Source of the DNA: Candidatus Haliotispira prima
Lineage (GTDB): Bacteria > Spirochaetota > Spirochaetia > SP-2023
DNA: 64,000 nucleotides
NCBI GenBank assembly: GCA_029867005.1
Contig: CP123443.1
Span: forward strand, 1,426,001 to 1,490,000
Reading direction: 5' to 3'
The notes under the pieces were generated by a model that was given only the letters and a program-made list of their open reading frames with translations, had not been told where the DNA came from and did not search any database. The position numbers were made by a program, and so were the translations under genes. This document shows, piece after piece, positions 1 through 9,724 of the stretch. Each line of letters starts with the position of its first letter. Positions within the stretch are counted from its first letter, which is position 1.

Positions 1-3000
1 GCTTGGCAGCTCTATCAGGATCTGCGCCGACAGTGCCAAACGGAACAGAAAACCCAATGTCTGATGGATATAGCCGTAATGGGAGCGCGGACCCTCAAGA
101 CCTTACAAGGTGGCCCATACCAAAGTAACCTCTACATGGATGCCGTGGAAGTCAGTGCCGAGGTCAATGCCTGTTCGGTGTTTGTCGATGTCCCGGACGA
201 TGCCAATCGGCAGCAAAAACGCCTGTTGATGTTCAAAAATGAGACGCACAACCATCCCACGGAAATTGAGCCCTACGGCGGTGCGGCAACCTGTTTGGGC
301 GGAGCCATCCGCGACCCGCTCTCGGGCCGCAGCTACATCTACCAAGCCTTGCGCCTAAGCGGTGCCGCCAGCCCGAACCAGAACCTGGACCAAGTGCGTC
401 CCGGCAAACTACCGCAGCGCAAGATTGCCACGGACGCAGCGCGCGGCTTTTCGGACTACGGCAACCGCATCGGTTTGGCCGGCGACCTAGTGGTGGAGAT
501 ATACCATCCCGGTTTTGAGGCCAAACGCTTTGAATGCGGCATGGTGGTAGGCGTGGCGCAACCGGAGCAGGTCAAACGCCTCGAACCTCGGCCCGGCGAC
601 TTGATTTTACTGCTGGGCGGGGCCACCGGCCGGGATGGTATTGGCGGTGCTTCCGGCTCCAGCGCGGCCCACGACAGCGACACCGTGACCAATAACAGTG
701 CCGAGGTTCAGCGCGGTAATCCTGCTGAAGAACGTAAATTGCAAAGATTTTTCCGCAGGTCGGACGTGGGGCACCTGATCAAACGTTGCAATGACTTTGG
801 TGCGGGTGGCGTGGCCGTGGCCGTAGGCGAAATTGCCGCAAGTTTAACCATCGAGTTAGCTGCCATGCCAACCAAATATGAAGGCTTGAGTCCGGACGAA
901 TTGGCGGTATCCGAGTCCCAGGAGCGTATGGCCGTGGTGATCGATGCCGCCGACCGGGATACCTTTCTCTCGAAGGCAGAAAGTGAAGGTATTTGCACCA
1001 TTCAGCTCGGGCAGGTCACGAGACAAAGCTCGGATGAAACGGCCACTTTCCGGCTCTTGTACAACGGCGTTCCGGTCGCGGAGTTGGCCCGGGATTTTCT
1101 GGACAGCTCCGGCTTTCCCCGTCGGGCCGACATCCAATTTGCGGGGGAACATCTTCAGGCTTATACTCCGGAAGCGTTCTCCAAAGCGTGGCGGTCTGCC
1201 GCCGAAATCACATCTGAGACCCAATCGAAAACCGAGCCGGAAACCCAATTATGCAAAATTTTGAGCCACCCGCAGATAGCCAGTCAACGAGGCTTACAAC
1301 ATCAATTTGACAGCAGTGTGGGGGCGGGCACCATATTCCAGCCCTACCCTTGTTATACCCGCCCTTCTCATGCCAATCCCGGCGATGACAACCCTTCTCA
1401 TACCAACCCAGGAGAGTCCCGTACCTATAGCCGCAGCGAAGTTTCGGCCCGGCTCATTCCGTTGTACTTTCAGTCCCGGCAAACGGAGACGGCAGAACAG
1501 TACCCGCAAGGCAATGCACGGCACGCCTCGCTAATTAGTTTCGGCTACGATGTCCATTTGAGCAGCCGGAATATATTTCTCGGCTCGCAAGTGGCCATTG
1601 TACAATCGGCAGCCAAGCTGATGGTTGCCGGGGTACAACGTTGTCATATCTATCTTTCCCTCCAGGAATACTTTCCCCGCCCGGAAACACCAGAATTGTG
1701 GGGCCAAGTCAGTGCCGCCCTGCTGGGAGCACTTCAGGCCCAGCACCGGCTGGGTCTGGCCGCCATTGGAGGCAAAGACAGCATGAGCGGTACTTTTGAA
1801 GAACTGAAAGTTCCGCCGGTGCTCAGTTCCTTTGCCTTTGGTACGGCACCCTGCACGGCATTGCGGGCCTCCAACTGGCAGCAAAATGCCCGACACCTCT
1901 ACCTCTTGGGTCAACCACAACCGGGTTCCCGCCCGCTACAAAATCCGGACTACGAACGTATCCGGGCTTACTGGCAATACCTGGAAGAGCTGAGCGCGCC
2001 CGACCGGCAACATGGCGGAACCGACAACAGTCCGATTTCGGGCCGACTGGTCGGTGCCGAAGGCATTCTGGCGGCCACGACCCTGTTTTCCTTTGGCAGT
2101 GCCCCCAAGCGCATTATTCTCCGTAGTTATGACCCAACATACCTGCAACCTTATGCGGCCGACCCCAGTTTCAGCGCACTGCTGCTGGCCAGCTCGGCCC
2201 CGCTGCCGCAAAACCCCTATCTTCGGGAACTGGCCTCATTGGAGGACTGCTCTTTAAATCAAGAGGCCATGCTGCTGCCGGATGGTTTGGAAATGAGTCT
2301 CAACGCAACTTCTCCCCTCTACCGGGCTTGGAGTTCTGCGGAAACAGAACCGGGCTACTACCCTACAGAGGCCGAACGGCCGGCCGGAGAACGACAAAAC
2401 CGACTGTTACAGGAAGCTTTGCAGAAGGATTTACAGGAAGATTTACAAGAAACTTTACCGGCGCAAAATTCTGAAGCCCGGACCGGGCCTCAAACTTGGG
2501 CAGGACGGCGATCCGGAGCTGCCAAACAGAAAATCCGTCTGGTGGTCCCGGTCTTCCCGGGCAGCAACAGTGAAGACGATATGCTGTACTCCTTTGCTAT
2601 GGCCGCCAAGAAACTGGGTTGTGCCACCCAACTGGAACTGTCTAGCCCGGTGCTCAACCTGCTCGATAAAAACTACATACAACAGTCACTGGAACAGCTT
2701 GCCGAACTGTTAAAGGAGACACAAATATTGGCCTTACCCGGCGGCTTCAGCGCCGGCGATGAGCCGGATGGCAGTGCCAAGTTTATCGCCTCGGTATTGC
2801 GCGAGCCGCAGATCGCTGCCGCCATCGACAGACTGCTAAGCGGCAAAGGCCTGATATTGGGTATCTGTAATGGATTCCAAGCCCTGATTAAGAGTGGTCT
2901 GCTGCCCTATGGCCAAGACTGGCAACAGGGAGCGTCCTACGGCCGAGAGGATCTGAGTATCACCCATAACCGTCAGAATCGCCACATTGCGGATTTGGAG

Positions 3001-3339
3001 TTGTGCCGCGTCTGTCCTACTCATTCCCCCTGGCTCCAAGGTATGAGCGGCAAGGATTATCTGGTGCCGATCTCTCACGGCGAAGGCCGTTTGGTTATGC
3101 CCCAAACATTGTTTGAGCGGCTGCACAGGCAACGGCAGGTTGCAGCCGTTTATCACGAAGATGTCAATGGCTCTTTTGCCGGTATTGAGGCCCTTTGCTC
3201 AACGGACGGGCGCATTTTAGGCAAGATGGCCCACTCTGAACGTTGCGGCCCACAACTCTACCGCAATATGCCCCACGACCCGGACCGAGTCTCTCTGCAA
3301 CAGGACATTTTTGCGAATGGACTGCAATATTTTCTGTAA
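1..3339 (+). CDS. purL: Phosphoribosylformylglycinamidine synthase, large fused form (5' end outside window)
   Basis: Fourth step of purine synthesis: converts FGAR, glutamine and ATP to FGAM. The reading frame is open from base 1, so the N-terminus lies upstream; about 1,112 residues are visible. The stretch MFKNETHNHPTEIEP and the glycine-rich GGAIRDPLSGRS region mark the ATP-binding synthase half. The C-terminal glutaminase begins near base 2530 with VVPVFPGSNSEDD. Its nucleophile is the Cys of GICNGFQ (codon 2866-2868) and the His/Glu pair lies in MAHSER (3226-3243). The layout is that of the clostridial-type single-chain enzyme. Two low-complexity insertions stand out: a Pro/His/Asn segment with a 30-bp-period repeat (1362-1412) and a Gln/Leu/Asp linker (about 2400-2460) just before the glutaminase. 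Assignment is secure. Confidence 0.96.
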   Translation, partial: AWQLYQDLRRQCQTEQKTQCLMDIAVMGARTLKTLQGGPYQSNLYMDAVEVSAEVNACSVFVDVPDDANRQQKRLLMFKNETHNHPTEIEPYGGAATCLGGAIRDPLSGRSYIYQALRLSGAASPNQNLDQVRPGKLPQRKIATDAARGFSDYGNRIGLAGDLVVEIYHPGFEAKRFECGMVVGVAQPEQVKRLEPRPGDLILLLGGATGRDGIGGASGSSAAHDSDTVTNNSAEVQRGNPAEERKLQRFFRRSDVGHLIKRCNDFGAGGVAVAVGEIAASLTIELAAMPTKYEGLSPDELAVSESQERMAVVIDAADRDTFLSKAESEGICTIQLGQVTRQSSDETATFRLLYNGVPVAELARDFLDSSGFPRRADIQFAGEHLQAYTPEAFSKAWRSAAEITSETQSKTEPETQLCKILSHPQIASQRGLQHQFDSSVGAGTIFQPYPCYTRPSHANPGDDNPSHTNPGESRTYSRSEVSARLIPLYFQSRQTETAEQYPQGNARHASLISFGYDVHLSSRNIFLGSQVAIVQSAAKLMVAGVQRCHIYLSLQEYFPRPETPELWGQVSAALLGALQAQHRLGLAAIGGKDSMSGTFEELKVPPVLSSFAFGTAPCTALRASNWQQNARHLYLLGQPQPGSRPLQNPDYERIRAYWQYLEELSAPDRQHGGTDNSPISGRLVGAEGILAATTLFSFGSAPKRIILRSYDPTYLQPYAADPSFSALLLASSAPLPQNPYLRELASLEDCSLNQEAMLLPDGLEMSLNATSPLYRAWSSAETEPGYYPTEAERPAGERQNRLLQEALQKDLQEDLQETLPAQNSEARTGPQTWAGRRSGAAKQKIRLVVPVFPGSNSEDDMLYSFAMAAKKLGCATQLELSSPVLNLLDKNYIQQSLEQLAELLKETQILALPGGFSAGDEPDGSAKFIASVLREPQIAAAIDRLLSGKGLILGICNGFQALIKSGLLPYGQDWQQGASYGREDLSITHNRQNRHIADLELCRVCPTHSPWLQGMSGKDYLVPISHGEGRLVMPQTLFERLHRQRQVAAVYHEDVNGSFAGIEALCSTDGRILGKMAHSERCGPQLYRNMPHDPDRVSLQQDIFANGLQYFL

Positions 3340-3682
3340 GGCCGCTCGGTATTCTTCCGGCAGTTGCTTGCCGGTTGCTTGCTAATTGCCTCGCAATTGG
3401 TAAAAAATTGAGATACGAATGAGGGTACAACATTCGCTTCCTTCGCTTCCTTGTCTTCTTTCGCCGGTCTCGTTAGAATCCTGCCCGATTGTTTGCAACT
3501 TCTGTTTGCAACTTTTCGGGGCAATTTTCTCTTGCTTCCCGCAAAGAGTTTTGCACCGAGTGGCTCGCTCTGTACCGATCTTTAGGCAAAACCTACGATG
3601 CCAAACGCAGAGATTTCTCGCGGTACAGACTTTATACAAGCTTTTACAAGCTGCCTTTCAATAAAAAATAAGGAGTGAACCT
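3340..3682. other. Gene-free spacer with two short tandem repeats
   Basis: No convincing gene. It holds a 9-bp repeat (TTCGCTTCC twice plus a diverged third copy, 3433-3459) and a 13-bp repeat (GTTTGCAACTT core, 3491-3516). No clear promoter or terminator hairpin with a T-tract was found. It separates purL from the immunophilin cluster. Confidence 0.6.
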
Positions 3683-4675
3683 TTGTCTTCCAATGCCATT
3701 TTAGCCCAACAAAAGGACGGCTTATACGCCAATGTCCGGATCAACAGCGGAGATATTCTGTGCAAATTGGAATTTGAGCACACCCCCATCACCGTCGCCA
3801 GTTTTATCGGCTTAGCCGAAGGCCGTTTTGCGGCCCCCAACGCCACCGTGGGCCAACCGTACTTTGACGGCCTGAATTTCCACCGGGTAGAACCCAATTT
3901 CGTCATTCAGGGCGGAGACCCCAAGGGCAACGGGACCGGCGGCCCGGGCTACGAATTTCCGAACGAAATCCACAGCGCACTCAAGCATGGCCAAGCCGGC
4001 ATTCTTTCCATGGCCAACGCCGGGCCGGATACCAACGGCAGCCAGTTTTTCATTACCCTGGGCGATGCTTCTTTCCTGGACGGCGGCTACTCTGTCTTTG
4101 GTTCTGTCGTCTCCGGCCTGGAATTGGTAAAGAAGGTAAAAAAAGGCGATGTTATGGAACGTGTCACGATTCATCGCAAGGGCCAGGCCGCAGAAAAATT
4201 TGCCCCCAACTGGGAGGAGTTTCAGGCTATGATAACCCGCAAGAATGGTGATAAATCAGGCGAACAGACCAAGGCTGAGCAAAATTTGCTCAACTACATA
4301 CAGCAAACTTGGCCGGATGGTGAGTTGCAAAAAAACCCGAACGGCCTACAGCACAAGATTCTGCGTCCCGGCAAAGGCAAGAGTGGCGAAGAGGCTGGTG
4401 CCAAGCAATATTCCATGCATTATACCCTATGGGTGCCACAGAAAGACGGATCCATGGCCAAAGTGGATAGTTCTCGCGATCGCGGCGAACCTCTGACCAT
4501 CGCTCCCGAGCAAGTGGTTTCCGGCTGGGGTCTGACACTGCCACTCATGAAACAGGGTGAACAGCGCGTTTTGCTTATCCCCGGCGACTTGGGCTACGGC
4601 AAACGCGGCCAACCGCCGGTCATTCCACCCAACAGCTTTCTGTTATTTGAAATGGAAACCGTCCATTTCGAGTAA
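3683..4675 (+). CDS. Dual-family immunophilin (cyclophilin-FKBP fusion), cytoplasmic form
   Basis: Peptidyl-prolyl cis-trans isomerase carrying both unrelated PPIase folds. Residues about 13-165 are a cyclophilin: the FHRVEP block with the catalytic Arg, VIQGGD, NAGPDTNGSQFFI and YSVFG are all present. Residues about 225-330 are an FKBP with the MHYT Tyr, VDSSRDRG, GWGLTLP Trp, LGYG and PPNSFLLFEMET positions kept. The TTG start is supported by AGGAG at 3671-3675. There is no signal peptide, so it is probably cytoplasmic, unlike its two downstream paralogues. Cyclophilin-FKBP chimeras are known from a few unicellular organisms including Treponema. Three in a row is unusual. Both active sites look intact. 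Confidence 0.92.
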   Translation: MSSNAILAQQKDGLYANVRINSGDILCKLEFEHTPITVASFIGLAEGRFAAPNATVGQPYFDGLNFHRVEPNFVIQGGDPKGNGTGGPGYEFPNEIHSALKHGQAGILSMANAGPDTNGSQFFITLGDASFLDGGYSVFGSVVSGLELVKKVKKGDVMERVTIHRKGQAAEKFAPNWEEFQAMITRKNGDKSGEQTKAEQNLLNYIQQTWPDGELQKNPNGLQHKILRPGKGKSGEEAGAKQYSMHYTLWVPQKDGSMAKVDSSRDRGEPLTIAPEQVVSGWGLTLPLMKQGEQRVLLIPGDLGYGKRGQPPVIPPNSFLLFEMETVHFE

Positions 4676-4819
4676 GCAATTCCCGCTTTATCCGGCCACC
4701 CGGGTCTGTCAGGCCATTGGCCTCTGAATCCGGACCGGATGGAGCAAAGGCCGGAATAAAGGCCCTCATCCCAAGGCAATCCGAGCCGAGACACCTATAT
4801 TCCATTGGAGTCCTCTAAG

Positions 4820-5971
4820 ATGAAAGTATTGTCAGACACACCGCCGGTCTTTGAAACAGTCTCATTCCGACTCAAGCTGCAAACTGCTGTCCGGCAGCTA
4901 TTCTGCCGAACAGCAGTAGTATTATTTCTGCTGCTTGCCATAACAATCAGTGCCTGTAGCGCAAAAGAAAAGATGCCCGGAGAGGGGGTTTTTGCCAAGA
5001 TCAAAACGAGTAGAGGCGTTATTCTCGCCCAACTCGAATACAGGAAAACCCCTCTGACCGTCATGAGCTTTGTCGGTTTGGCTGAAGGACGCTTTGACGT
5101 GCCGGACTCACCCAATGTGACCAAGGGCAAGCACTACTTTGACGGCCTGACGTTCCACCGAATCGAACCGGGTTTTGTCATCCAGGGCGGTGACCCGGAC
5201 GGCAATGGAACCGGCGGTCCCGGCTACCAATTTCCCAATGAAATTCACCCTGGCCTGAACCATGATACTGAAGGGATACTATCCATGGCCAACGCCGGGC
5301 CGGACACTAACGGCAGCCAGTTTTTTATTACCTTGGGACCGGCTTCTTTCCTCAACGGTAACTACAGTGTTTTTGGCCACGTTATCAGAGGCATGGATGT
5401 CGCCAAAAGTATCGAAAAAGGTGACCGCATGGAGAAAATCACTATTTTCCGGCAAGGTGCCAATGCTAAGGCCTTTCTGCCAAGCTGGGAACAATTCCGG
5501 GAGCTTTCGGAGAAAACAGCCGGAAACCGGAAAAATGAAGCCGCAGAATTTGCAAAAAAAGGCAGACAGGCTCTGCTCGATTTTTCTGCCCGGCAATGGC
5601 CCGACCTCAAACCGGAAAAAGACGACAACGGATTAGAAAGCTATATTATACAAAAAGGCTCCGGCCCGACCGGCAGCGAATCGGGTAATGTCAAAACGTA
5701 TCGGCTGAACTACACCCTCTGGACTCAGTCAGGAAGCGGTGAAGTGAGCAAAGTGGACAGTTCCCTGGACCCTGGGCGTGAACCCATTCAGCTCTCTCCT
5801 GAACAGGTAATTCCGGGCTGGGGGCTGACCATGCCACAAATGCAAGTCGGAGAAAAACGTGTAATCCTGGTGCCCCCTGATCTGGGCTATGGCGAGCGTG
5901 GCAGCCCACCGGCAATCCCGCCGAACAGCTACCTGCTCTTTGAAATGGAGTTGCTGGAACCGGCCAAATAG
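4820..5971 (+). CDS. Dual-family immunophilin (cyclophilin-FKBP fusion), lipoprotein form
   Basis: Second paralogue, 383 residues. The ATG at 4820 is chosen because GGAG at 4807-4810 lies at proper spacing; an in-frame TTG at 4805 overlaps that site. The N-terminus is a lipoprotein signal: a basic region, then VVLFLLLAITISAC with the lipidated Cys in ISAC. The cyclophilin domain keeps FHRIEPGFVIQGGDP and the NAGPDTNGSQFFI block. The FKBP domain keeps VDSSLDPG, GWGLTMP, LGYG and PPNSYLLFEMEL. It probably acts as a membrane-anchored foldase outside the cytoplasm. The close resemblance to the upstream gene indicates a local duplication followed by gain, or loss in the other copy, of an export signal. 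Confidence 0.92.
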   Translation: MKVLSDTPPVFETVSFRLKLQTAVRQLFCRTAVVLFLLLAITISACSAKEKMPGEGVFAKIKTSRGVILAQLEYRKTPLTVMSFVGLAEGRFDVPDSPNVTKGKHYFDGLTFHRIEPGFVIQGGDPDGNGTGGPGYQFPNEIHPGLNHDTEGILSMANAGPDTNGSQFFITLGPASFLNGNYSVFGHVIRGMDVAKSIEKGDRMEKITIFRQGANAKAFLPSWEQFRELSEKTAGNRKNEAAEFAKKGRQALLDFSARQWPDLKPEKDDNGLESYIIQKGSGPTGSESGNVKTYRLNYTLWTQSGSGEVSKVDSSLDPGREPIQLSPEQVIPGWGLTMPQMQVGEKRVILVPPDLGYGERGSPPAIPPNSYLLFEMELLEPAK

Positions 5972-6268
5972 CCGGCTGCTCCTTGAAATGGAGTTGTCGG
6001 GATTTGTCCGCCGGCCACCGGTGCGGCAAATCTCTGCCGCACCTTCCGCACTTTGAATAACCGGTGAACAAAATTATGAAGGACAAAGTATTTACTTGCA
6101 GATAAATATAGATCAGGCCCTGTCGCAGAACTTGCTTGCTCCCGTCATACTCGACAGGGAGAAACATTTGGGTGAAGTGTGCGTCAAAATTCCTTCTCTT
6201 GTCCTCACCCGTTATTCTTCCTATCCTCAGAATCAGGTTTCCCTTTGGGGGATTGAGGGTAAAACCGG

Positions 6269-7558
6269 ATGAGACAGTATCGCAAAATAATGCCCCTCAA
6301 TAACCCGTCAAATGAGACTCCGCACCGCGCAGCTGCAATACTTCGAGATGGCTTTTGTGGCCGGAGTGGCCTGCTGTTCCTGTTGGCAATTTTGCTGCTC
6401 CAAAGCTGTTCGCAGGCACGCAGCATAGCCCGTACAGCAGAACGGGCCAATCTCTATAAAAAACAGGCCGCACAACAAATTCAGGAACTCTCGGCCCGGT
6501 CTCAAACCGAGTCTTGGCCTAAAATCAGCGGCGAGCCGGAGCTGAATCAGAGCATTAGTGTAAAACTCCACACAAGCAAAGGAATCATCGAGATACAATT
6601 GGCCTTTCAGTTGGCCCCCTTGGCCACTTTGACTTTCCTCCGCCTGGCCGGCTTGAGCCGTGAGCCGGGCTCGGCCTCTTACATTGGAGACCACTTCCGT
6701 CAGCCGGAAGGTGCCGCTTATGTCGGAGCCGGTGACAACAATATTACGGAGTCCTTCCCTGCCGAATACTCGGAATGGCTCAATTTTCGCCGGGCGGGAA
6801 CCTTGGCCTTTAGCTCCGACACCGAGCAAGGCAATCACGGCCCCTTTATTATTAGCTTGGCTCCGCAGCCCGATCTGTTTGGCAAGTTCACAGCTTTCGG
6901 CCAAATCCAAGGGCAAAGGAGCCTGAATGTGGCTCGCAAGCTGACGGCCCAAGACCACATTAGCGCAATCGAAGCACAAAGCGACAATCCGGAAGGCAAA
7001 GAATTTCTCCGAGAGCTCCGGGAAGACGATTCCAAAATGGCCGAGAGAGTTCGGGTTGAAGCCCCATACCGGCGACATGGCTTAGCAGCTATCCACAGGA
7101 AACTGGCCCGCGACTTTGCTGCGGTCCAATGGCCACGCCACCAGAGACAGGCTCTCCGGCAATTGCAATCCCGCCCGGCGACAGGCCCTACCGGCCCTAC
7201 CGAACAAAATTCGGGATTTCGAATAGGCGATTGGGGCTTGGAATACAAGGTGACAGACCGAGGCGATCCGGGAAAACAACCCTTTAAGCAAGCAGAGCTG
7301 CAATACGCCGTCTGGGCCACGCAGGATGATGGCAGCAGCCTGCTGCTGGAAGACCGGATACAGAAACAACAAAGCGTCCGGGCCACCCCGGAACAATTAT
7401 TTCCGGCTTTGCGAGCCGGCCTGTCCGACATGGGGCCCGGAGAAAGACGGCTCTATGTCATCCCGCCCGAAGGGGCTTACGGCGTGAAAGGCAAACCACC
7501 GAACGTTCCGCCTTGGTCTTACCTGATCATGGAACTATATTTGCTTGACATCCAATAG
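6269..7558 (+). CDS. Diverged immunophilin-like lipoprotein, third paralogue, probably inactive
   Basis: 429 residues with a lipoprotein signal (LFLLAILLLQSC). The cyclophilin and FKBP outlines can be traced: VKLHTSKGIIEIQL opens the first and MGPGERRLYVIPPEGAYG with a PPWSYLIMELYLL end closes the second. The catalytic landmarks are lost. The FHR-x-QGGD block has become a HFRQPEG...VGAGD segment. The SQFFI motif reads GPFIIS. In the FKBP half, the DSS and GW positions are replaced. It may have become a binding or chaperone protein without isomerase activity. A GAGG-type ribosome site precedes the ATG. It completes a one-strand cluster with the two active copies; 297 bases separate it from the second. 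Confidence 0.8.
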   Translation: MRQYRKIMPLNNPSNETPHRAAAILRDGFCGRSGLLFLLAILLLQSCSQARSIARTAERANLYKKQAAQQIQELSARSQTESWPKISGEPELNQSISVKLHTSKGIIEIQLAFQLAPLATLTFLRLAGLSREPGSASYIGDHFRQPEGAAYVGAGDNNITESFPAEYSEWLNFRRAGTLAFSSDTEQGNHGPFIISLAPQPDLFGKFTAFGQIQGQRSLNVARKLTAQDHISAIEAQSDNPEGKEFLRELREDDSKMAERVRVEAPYRRHGLAAIHRKLARDFAAVQWPRHQRQALRQLQSRPATGPTGPTEQNSGFRIGDWGLEYKVTDRGDPGKQPFKQAELQYAVWATQDDGSSLLLEDRIQKQQSVRATPEQLFPALRAGLSDMGPGERRLYVIPPEGAYGVKGKPPNVPPWSYLIMELYLLDIQ

Positions 7559-7610
7559 AATAACACATGAAGTATTTGATAAAATATTTGAAATATGTAA
7601 GGAGTAAGCA

Positions 7611-8636
7611 ATGTCTGATATTTTAGACGAACTGCGGAGAAATCTGCAAAAGTGGCAAAACTCGGGCAAGTCTTCGGGTTCTTCCGGTGGAAAAATTCTG
7701 CCGTATGTCATTGTAATACTGGTTCTTGTTATTTTGGTCGCCAATTCTATCTACAGTATTGACGAAAAAGAAGTAGGTGTGGTGACGCGTTTTGGTCGCT
7801 TCCACGGCAACAGAAAGGCCGGCCTGCATTTCAAGGTGCCAATTATGGACCGGCTCTACCGTGTCCCACAGACCACCCAGAGTCTGGCCTTTGGCTACCG
7901 CACCACCAATGCCGGGATACAGAGCCAGTTCAGCAAAGAGGACTACAGTCACGAATCCACGATGCTGACGGGTGACCTAAACATCATTCAGCAATCCTTT
8001 GCTATCCAATATATTATTACCGGCCCGAAAGACTGGCTCTTCAGCGTCGACAGTGCCCCTGTGTTGGCTGCCAACCGCAGAGGGTTGTTGGATAACCGTA
8101 TCAAGACCATCCGCGATGTCTGTATCTCGGTAGTAAACCACTATGTTGGCAATAACTATGCCGAAGACGTACAGGAAAAGGGCCGGGAATTGATTGCCGA
8201 GCCTGCCCGTCTGGAAATCAACAAAATCCTCCGTGAACGGGTAAACTTGGGCGTGACCCTGCAAAACCTGAACCTCAATCAAGTCGTATACAATGATTTG
8301 GTGCAGAAGGCAATTGAAGATGTCAACGCGGCAGAACAGGATCGCGACCGTCTGATCAATGAGGGACAGGAAGCCTACAACAAGGAAATCCCCAAGGTCC
8401 GGGGCCAGGCGGAACAAACGGTTCTGCAAGCCGAAGGTGCCGTAGCCCGCTTTAATGCCCTGTACACCCAGTACCGCGAAAACCCGGAAATTTTCCGCCA
8501 ACGGTACTACTACGAGACGATGGAAAAGGTACTGCAAGACAGTGGCGGCAAATTAACCATCGTTGATAAGGATCTGGAAAACTTCCTGCCGATTAAGAAT
8601 CTTGCCCCGGCAATTATCGGTCCACAGGTTCAATAG
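7611..8636 (+). CDS. hflK: FtsH protease modulator HflK (SPFH family)
   Basis: Membrane SPFH-domain protein that with HflC forms a cage around the FtsH protease. One transmembrane segment (residues about 27-46, LPYVIVILVLVILVANSIY) follows a short Gly/Ser-rich cytoplasmic start. Then comes the SPFH opening IDEKEVGVVTRFGRF and a long helical region. The length, 341 residues, is normal for the family. AAGGAG lies just before the ATG. It is followed 55 bases later by hflC, the usual pairing, so co-transcription is expected. The next gene, apbE, starts right after hflC. Confidence 0.93.
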   Translation: MSDILDELRRNLQKWQNSGKSSGSSGGKILPYVIVILVLVILVANSIYSIDEKEVGVVTRFGRFHGNRKAGLHFKVPIMDRLYRVPQTTQSLAFGYRTTNAGIQSQFSKEDYSHESTMLTGDLNIIQQSFAIQYIITGPKDWLFSVDSAPVLAANRRGLLDNRIKTIRDVCISVVNHYVGNNYAEDVQEKGRELIAEPARLEINKILRERVNLGVTLQNLNLNQVVYNDLVQKAIEDVNAAEQDRDRLINEGQEAYNKEIPKVRGQAEQTVLQAEGAVARFNALYTQYRENPEIFRQRYYYETMEKVLQDSGGKLTIVDKDLENFLPIKNLAPAIIGPQVQ

Positions 8637-8691
8637 AAAAAAGGCACGGAGAAAATCAGACAGAGACCGTCAGAAAAAGGATTAGATTACT

Positions 8692-9699
8692 ATGAACACA
8701 TTTATGAAAAAATTGACCACGGTGCTTATTGCGTTTGCTGTTATTGCCTTTTTGGTCGGCAATTCATTATTCATCGTCAACGAGGGTGAACAGGCCGTAG
8801 TGACGCGCTTTGGTCGGGTGCTGCCCGCCAACTACGTAAAGGCCGGTCTGAAGTTCAAAATTCCGTTTATTGATACGGAACACAAATACCCCAAAAAGCT
8901 GCTCTCTTGGGATGGCCAGGCCGACTTGCTGCCCACCAGTGATGACAAACGTATACTGCTCGACACAACCGCCCGCTGGCGGATTGCCGATCCAAAGGTT
9001 TTTTACGCCAAGCTGGCGGACATCACGGACGCTTTTAACAAGCTGGACGACATCATCGACAAGCGTGTACGGGCCGTAATCGGACGCTATCCAATGGTGG
9101 AAATTGTGCGTACGGACAACGAAATGATTACCATTACCGCCAAGAAAAAGTCGAAAAAGGCCGAGGAAGATATACTCGGCACGCCATCGGATGACGCCGG
9201 AGGCAGTGCTGTATATGTCGAATTGATCAATTCTTCCACTTCCAACGTTTCCAGAATTATAGAAGTCAGCCAAGGGCGTTTAGCTCTGGAGCAGGAAATT
9301 CTGGAATACTCCCGTCAGGAAATCAATCCCAAAAGCCTGGGCATCGAATTGGTCGACGTGTTGATCCGCCAAGTGCAGTACCCGGACAACGTAGCGGCCA
9401 AGGCCTTTGAACGAATGGCCTCGGAACGCAAGAAACGGGCCGCCGAGCAACGCTCCCGTGGTGAAGGCCAAAAGGCATACTGGCTGGGCCGCTTGGAGAA
9501 AGAACAGCAAACGATCATCGCCCAAGCTGAAAGTAAGGCCGCAGCGATCTATCGCGAGGCCTACGACAAAGATCCGGAATTCTATCGCTTCTGGCGAGCC
9601 ATGGACTCCTACGGAGAGACACTCGCCGGCATAGATAAGGTACTGAGCACCGATATGGCCTACTTTGATTACCTGTACAACTCCCGGGGGAATCGCTAG
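8692..9699 (+). CDS. hflC: FtsH protease modulator HflC (SPFH family)
   Basis: Partner of HflK. A transmembrane helix at residues about 7-25 is followed by NEGEQAVVTRFGRV, the SPFH entry motif, and KAGLKFKIPFID. The C-terminal part has the helical ERMASERKKRAAEQRSRGEG segment typical of HflC. The protein has 335 residues. A charged insertion, KKKSKKAEEDILGTPSDD, sits in the middle of the SPFH domain and is not a general feature of the family. Expected location is the inner membrane with the domain outside the cytoplasm. Confidence 0.93.
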   Translation: MNTFMKKLTTVLIAFAVIAFLVGNSLFIVNEGEQAVVTRFGRVLPANYVKAGLKFKIPFIDTEHKYPKKLLSWDGQADLLPTSDDKRILLDTTARWRIADPKVFYAKLADITDAFNKLDDIIDKRVRAVIGRYPMVEIVRTDNEMITITAKKKSKKAEEDILGTPSDDAGGSAVYVELINSSTSNVSRIIEVSQGRLALEQEILEYSRQEINPKSLGIELVDVLIRQVQYPDNVAAKAFERMASERKKRAAEQRSRGEGQKAYWLGRLEKEQQTIIAQAESKAAAIYREAYDKDPEFYRFWRAMDSYGETLAGIDKVLSTDMAYFDYLYNSRGNR

Positions 9700-9724
9700 A
9701 GAAGCACCCGGAAATTCGGCGGGG

